Source of the DNA: Xiphophorus maculatus
Taxonomy: Eukaryota > Chordata > Actinopteri > Cyprinodontiformes > Poeciliidae
DNA length: 64,000 bases
Direction of reading: 5' to 3'
Assembly: GCF_002775205.1 (NCBI RefSeq)
Contig: NC_036461.1
Coordinates: forward strand, 20,973,645-21,037,644
The position numbers and the translations under genes were made by a program. This document shows positions 58,639 through 64,000 of the stretch, piece by piece; the stretch's first letter is position 1, and each line of letters starts with the position of its first letter. Below the pieces are notes generated by a model. The model saw nothing but the letters and a program-made list of their open reading frames with translations, searched no databases and was not told the origin of the DNA.

Positions 58639-58656
58639 ACACACACACACACACAC
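58639..58656. repeat. (AC)9 microsatellite, unit IV
   Basis: Eighteen bases of AC after a run of seven C, the shortest of the five. Confidence 0.95.
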
Positions 58657-59494
58657 CGCTTCCCATGTAGCGTCAGGCCCGCGCTGCTTTGCCCTGAGTG
58701 TGTAGGAGTTGCAGCAGTGTGTTGTTGCAGCTTTGTTGCTGCGGTTGCATGGCTGTGTGACGTGCCGCTCTGCTAACGCTGCATGCTAGCTGAAGATTCA
58801 AAGTCTGCTTTAATTCTGCTGAAATGTCTCCGGTTTCTGTTGAGATTCTCCAAAAATATTCCTTTACATGATCTATGAAAAACCCAGAAAGCGGTGGAGG
58901 CTTTTAGTAAAAACTATTTTAAAATGTCAAATTTTGGTAATTTAAAAGAAAAATGGATATGAAAAGTAGAAATGTTTTTTTTTGTTTGTTTGTTTGTTTG
59001 TTTCTTCTCTGGTTTGTAAAGCCAGAGAAGAAGAAACGACCAGAATTTCTTTGTGTTATTTACTAAATAAATAGATTTAAATGTTAAGTCAATAATTACT
59101 GGGGTTTCAAATCAAAACGACACAAAAGACAAACAAAATAGATTTATTTCAAATAAAACTAATATACATTAAAATACTGAAGTTACAAAAAGATTTTATG
59201 CTGTTATGTAAAATACATGTTTTGAAGGAATCCCCTTGATCTTATAAATTAGTAAGAAGACGTGGAGCTTCTGCTACATGAGGAAACATGGAAAGAGCTA
59301 ATCAGAAATAAAAATAGATTTAAAAAAGTTTGACTGCTTTAAAGTCAGTCAATATTTTTTTATTGATTATTGAGGAATGTTATAAGTAGTTTAGTTACTT
59401 TGAAATTCTTACATTATCTTTTGAGATGCTGTTGTCATTTCCTATCAGAAATAAGTTTTTAATCTCCAATTGTCAGGTATGAAGATGTTTATGT

Positions 59495-60742
59495 TAGTGA
59501 TGGGTAAATGAGGCGTCATGTGTCGTTTTGACCCAAAGCAAAACTGTATTGATACCGCGTCAATACTGTGTCACTGAATACTGACACCTGCTGGACATTT
59601 AAAATCCCTACAGGCAACGCAGTTCACAGACTGATTTGATGACCTAGTCTATACAATAAGATTTAAGTCATTTAATTTCATCGTATATTGTATATTGTAT
59701 AATGTCATATCTTCAGTTAAAATCAAAATATATTTGATATTCTTCGATACAGTCAATAAGTAATGTGAACATGAACCAAGTGATGAAAATGAAAGCGATC
59801 GTGTTTGGAATGAGGATGCTTGTGGACTGGGGGTTTTTTGTTGGTGTTTTTTCCCACAAATTTTCATTTAAAAAAAAAAAGGTTTTTCTAAAATTTTGAA
59901 ATTTAATCTGTTCCGTTTTTTTGACACAACTTCTCCTGCTGTAGAAAAAATGAAGTAAACAATACATTTATATGAAATAATTGATAAAAAGCAGCTGAGT
60001 AATTTGTAGACTGGCTGTATACCTGAGTTTATCCAGGTGTATCTGTGACTTCATTCTGATGCCCTATGCCTCAGCATTGAGGAGGTGAATTTATTTAAAT
60101 AAAACAGATTTTAGTGACACTGTATATTGTTCACATAACTTACATTTTGTCTTTTATATTTTGTACGCAGATCTTTATGGATGTGTTTTGCTGGAAATGT
60201 CTTTTGTGTATTTATTTATAGCGGGATTGTCTTTATTTCCCTTTTTTCTGCCTAAAGATTTTTATTTATGGAGGGTAATTTAAGAATAAAATTATGAAAT
60301 GTATAATTTCAAAGGAGAAACATGCAAAACTTAACCTGCAGAACATAATATGAAAGTAAACTAAGAGTCGGTTTCAGCTGAATTTGGATTCAGATAGATC
60401 GAGTAGAAACTGAAAAGAACCGGATGAAACAACTACGAAGTGAGAACCAATACCTTATTTTCTGACGTAAGATTAAAATGGCCCCATACTACCAAACCTT
60501 TCGTTTGCCTTGAGGCTCCATAGTTGACGCTGTACCGTAAAAGGTCAAGAATTATTTTGGCAAATGCATCCCGTTGACAGATTGGCTTCCATATATAAAC
60601 AGTTTGGCGCACCAGTGTCATTTGGAAACAGTTCCTGTATCGGTCACGTGACTTGCTGAAAACGATACGCGCACCGACGCTGATTTTGGTCTATGAGCTT
60701 GACACATGCGCCGACGCATCGGTGTTACCGGACCCATCACTA
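59495..60742. mobile_element. Non-autonomous hAT-type element, unit IV
   Basis: Same insertion with GTTTATGT at 59487-59494 on the left. Confidence 0.92.
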
Positions 60743-61320
60743 GTTTATGTTTCAAACATCTTATCGACAGTTAAAGAACTTTTTAAAAATGTATTTATGT
60801 ACAGTGAATCAAATCTTAATGTTGCAGTGATATTCTGGGTTTTTCAGAGATGGCTTCAGTCTGTTTTTACTTTCTTTTACTTCCCCTTTCTCAGTTTGGA
60901 AGTCACAGACAAAATGTAGTAAAAGTAATGAGAGAGTAAATATGCTAATAGATTATTTACAACTGTTTTTTATTATTATTAAAACAAGATTTAACTTTAC
61001 CGTTAAACTGGAATAAAATAAAAGTTGGTTTCACAAGCAAAAAATCAAAAAAGCTGTAATGACTGTTGACTACATTTTGTCTAGTTAAAGGCTCCACAGC
61101 TTTGTGCTGCCACCTAAATGTGACATAAAGATAAACTGAGCTCAGAGCGGCTCAGGTCACAGTAAGAAAAACTTCAGCTTTATTAGACTTTATAGTTTCA
61201 TTCACTGCCGCCCCTAAAAGAAACAAAAAGTCACTTCTGTGAAAGATTTGTTGCAAACAATCCCAGCAGGATTTTAATTTATTCTAAGCCAAGCTCTTCT
61301 CCGTGTCTTTCTCCCCACAG

Positions 61321-61666
61321 TCGCCATGTACCTGGGGATCAGAAAGGGGAAATTAAAGACGGTAAGCCCCGCTCCCTCAGATTCACTTGGAATATGAGAA
61401 CCACCAGCTCCATGGAGCCCTGCGACATCATGAGGGAGATCCGCAAGGTGCTCGACGCCAACAACTGCGACTACGAACAGCAAGAGAGTTTCCTGCTCCT
61501 CTGCGTCCATGGCGACGGGCGGGCCGAGAACCTGGTCCAGTGGGAGATGGAGGTCTGCAGGCTCCCCCGTCTCTCCCTGAACGGCGTCCGCTTCAAAAGG
61601 ATATCCGGGTCGTCCATCGCTTTCAAGAACATTGCTTCCAAAATAGCCAACGACTTAAATCTATGA
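61321..61666 (+). CDS. MARK/Par-1 terminal exon with KA1 domain, copy 4
   Basis: Same exon, 5001 bp after copy 3, with an identical protein. Unit V runs on after it, so at least one further copy may exist beyond the window. Confidence 0.93.
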
Positions 61667-63638
61667 ACAAAAGGACTTAAAAGATAAGTAAAAAAAAAAT
61701 CTAAATCAAATCTATATTCAGAGGTATTGAAGCTGTACAATCATCCAATTAGCAGTTTCCAAATGTCTCCTTTTTGTCCCCTGGGGCAACCGGGTTCTGG
61801 CGGGCACCGTGTTGGTGACCCCTGTTTTGGATCAATAAAGTATTTTTGAATTGAATTTTGAATTTGAATTTTTCTTCCAAACCATGCTTTACGACAGAGA
61901 GAAGTTTTCCCCATTTGAAGGTCGGAAACTGAAAGCAGAAATATAATGTCACACCAGCAGTGAAAGTTTCAAAAATGTCATTGTGAACTTAGACTGGTTG
62001 GCCAGTAGGTGGCAGCATAAGGAGTGATAAACATGACAACGTGATACTTGTGTGGCAGTATGCCCTGTGGGCTCTGAACGCGTCACACAAGTGCCTGAAT
62101 TTAATTGGTTGTGGCGCTGTCTGTATATAAAGGGCCCTCCCTCACCTGGTAGACATCATGTTTTCCTTCCGGTTCACACCTCGCTGTTTGCTGGCGCTGC
62201 ACACCAGCCGCGTACTAATGCGCTCTTGAATGATGCGCTTAACGACGCACTAATCGCTGATCGATCCTTCTTGTGGTAAGAAGCTTCTCACACCCTTAAT
62301 GACTGTTAGCCTAGACTTAGCTAAAAAAAAGTTGGTTTCACAGTGGGAAAAAAAACGATTCATCAAATTGTGCATATTTTTCAAATCAAGCAAAAAGAAC
62401 TGAATAACTTTTGATTCGTTGTTATTAATTTTGCCGTAGAAAACCCCCCAACAAAGCTCCTGTTTGCTGTTTGTCCATGGACAAACTCCTCAACAGTCAC
62501 CTGTCAAAAAACTGGGAAGGAGGCTCTGTGGGAGGAGAGCAAAGCGCTTACTGGCGAGTCAAAGCATCTGAATTTATTAGGTCTCTATATGGCGATTAAC
62601 ATAAATCATTAAAAAAAATTTTATTTTCCATTCATCCATTTCTATCTAAGGGGAACACACTCACACCTAGGGAGAATTTGGAGTGACCAATGAACTCTTA
62701 CCTTGTTGTCATGTTTTTGGAATGTGGGAGGAAACCGGAGTACCCGGAGGAAACCCACGCATGCACAGGGAGAACATGCAAACTCCTACAGTAGTTATGG
62801 GAAGCGAACCCACAACCTTTCGACTGTAAGGCAACAACCTTACGGACTGAGCCACTGTGCAGCCCGCTATAGAATGGCGCTACTATTAATATAACTCTTA
62901 GCATTTTGACGTCACCGGGTGATCATCATCCGGGCCTTTTTACGTCACTTCCGTTGAAAACAACACCACGTGCGTTGCCCATGAACGCCGTAGCTGTCAC
63001 TTCCAGCGGGATTAAAAGCAGCATTTATTTGACGTATAAATGCAGACTGGTTGAAGCTAGTTTGAACCAAAAAAGTCAAGCTTCGGAGAAGGTAGGGGTT
63101 GAGTTTGTAGCGGCTATTTTGCTTGCCAAACGGAACCGCCGGTCAAGGAAGCCGGTGTCGCTTGAATTAGCTCATGTCCTCAAATCTCCAAACACGTTCA
63201 ACGTTCACCTTTGAAGGGTTTTGTGAAAATAGCTCATGCTAGCAAACGCTTTGCACCTCGTTATGCTCCTGAAGTAATTTGTGAAATGCAATGAAATAAC
63301 ATTACATTGTAAGAAACTGAGACTTGGAAGCTAACGTTAACTTGAGGCAGCAAACGCTGACTGCTCACGTCACTGAGCTCACTGCTCAGTGACGTGTTGG
63401 TGGTGGCTCACACCGTCGCTAACGTATTCCGTCACACACTTGATTTCTCTTTTCTTTTCTCTTCCATTCACTGAAATTGATGAGAAATGATTTGTGTTGT
63501 GCACAATCCACAATCTGTTTTGTTGTTTTCTTCTCTGACTCCCCGTGTGAATTTTCTCACGGCGCCTCAGAGTCTCAACCGAGTTTGAGAGAAACGGGAG
63601 ACTTGAGGGCTCAAGGTGAGCTTATACCTGCTGCCCCA

Positions 63639-63671
<33 letters not shown>

Positions 63672-64000
63672 CGCTTCCCATGTAGCGTCAGGCCCGCGCT
63701 GCTTTGCCCTGAGTGTGTAGGAGTTGCAGCAGTGTGTTGTTGCAGCTTTGTTGCTGCGGTTGCATGGCTGTGTGACGTGCCGCTCTGCTAACGCTGCATG
63801 CTAGCTGAAGATTCAAAGTCTGCTTTAATTCTGCTGAAATGTCTCCGGTTTCTGTTGAGATTCTCCAAAAATATTCCTTTACATGATCTATGAAAAACCC
63901 AGAAAGCGGTGGAGGCTTTTAGTAAAAACTATTTTAAAATGTCAAATTTTGGTAATTTAAAAGAAAAATGGATATGAAAAGTAGAAATGTTTTTTTTTTT
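61667..64000 (+). repeat. Tandem array unit V (cut by the window end)
   Basis: The first 2.3 kb of a further unit, ending in the T-run before the hAT element. The CA tract has 14 units (63644-63671) with an interrupted start ('ccccacaccc'). The array therefore continues beyond 64000. Confidence 0.97.
63644..63671. repeat. (AC)14 microsatellite, unit V
   Basis: Twenty-eight bases of AC preceded by an interrupted 'ccccacaccc' start that is unique to this unit. Confidence 0.95.

Larger units (their letters stand above)
56666..61666 (+). repeat. Tandem array unit IV
   Basis: 5001 bp, the shortest unit: only 9 AC repeats (58639-58656) and a 3-bp-unit loss in the 'ttcttctcctctgac' tract near 58530, which reads 'ttcttctgac'. 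Confidence 0.97.

Noticed and set aside
41519-64000. CRISPR-like or ribosomal DNA array
   Set aside because: The units are 5 kb, contain spliced-type eukaryotic exons and transposons, and have no rRNA sequence or short spaced repeats.

Overview
The window is eukaryotic and looks like teleost DNA: AT-rich and intron-rich, with tRNA-derived SINEs, L2-type LINE remnants, Tc1- and hAT-type MITEs and microsatellites. One SINE head (6211-6385) resembles a repeat I associate with poeciliids and killifishes, so a cyprinodontiform is my best guess; that is inference.

Layout. (1) 1-9.2 kb: a C2H2 zinc-finger exon on + (1916-3013) among LINE, SINE and DNA-transposon remnants. (2) 9.25-26.3 kb: the 5' part of dctn1 (dynactin p150-glued) on the minus strand. 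Eight coding exons join in phase: start codon, CAP-Gly exon, four small exons of the basic region, and the Ser/Pro/Thr-rich exon. A second start (Met-Met-Arg-Gln) matches the N-terminus I recall for the p135 isoform. No coiled-coil exon follows in the 9.2 kb left of exon 8, and a 145-bp copy of the start of exon 8 plus its acceptor sits at 6700-6844. (3) 26.3-39.3 kb: intergenic repeats and two tandem nat8/camello-like N-acetyltransferase genes on minus, each with one coding exon. (4) 39.6-40.7 kb: a decayed DDE-transposase-like gene on minus.

(5) 41.5-64.0 kb: the main feature, a head-to-tail array of ~5.0-kb units running off the right edge. Four copies of one spliced-type terminal exon are visible (46212, 51258, 56320, 61321), each encoding the same complete KA1 domain of a MARK/Par-1 kinase. 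I find no MARK kinase-domain exon in the 41 kb to the left. Each unit also holds a TATA/CCAAT promoter-like block, a CRE/ETS/E-box block, a perfect CRE-bearing inverted repeat, a SINE, a CA microsatellite whose length differs in every copy, and a 1.25-kb hAT-type element with an intact 8-bp target duplication (this element lies beyond the window edge in unit V). The hAT insertion therefore predates the amplification.

Only dctn1, the two nat8-like genes and the zinc-finger exon look like ordinary genes. The MARK-KA1 array is the best candidate for something undescribed. Whether it is transcribed, and whether it makes isolated KA1 domains, cannot be told from sequence alone.
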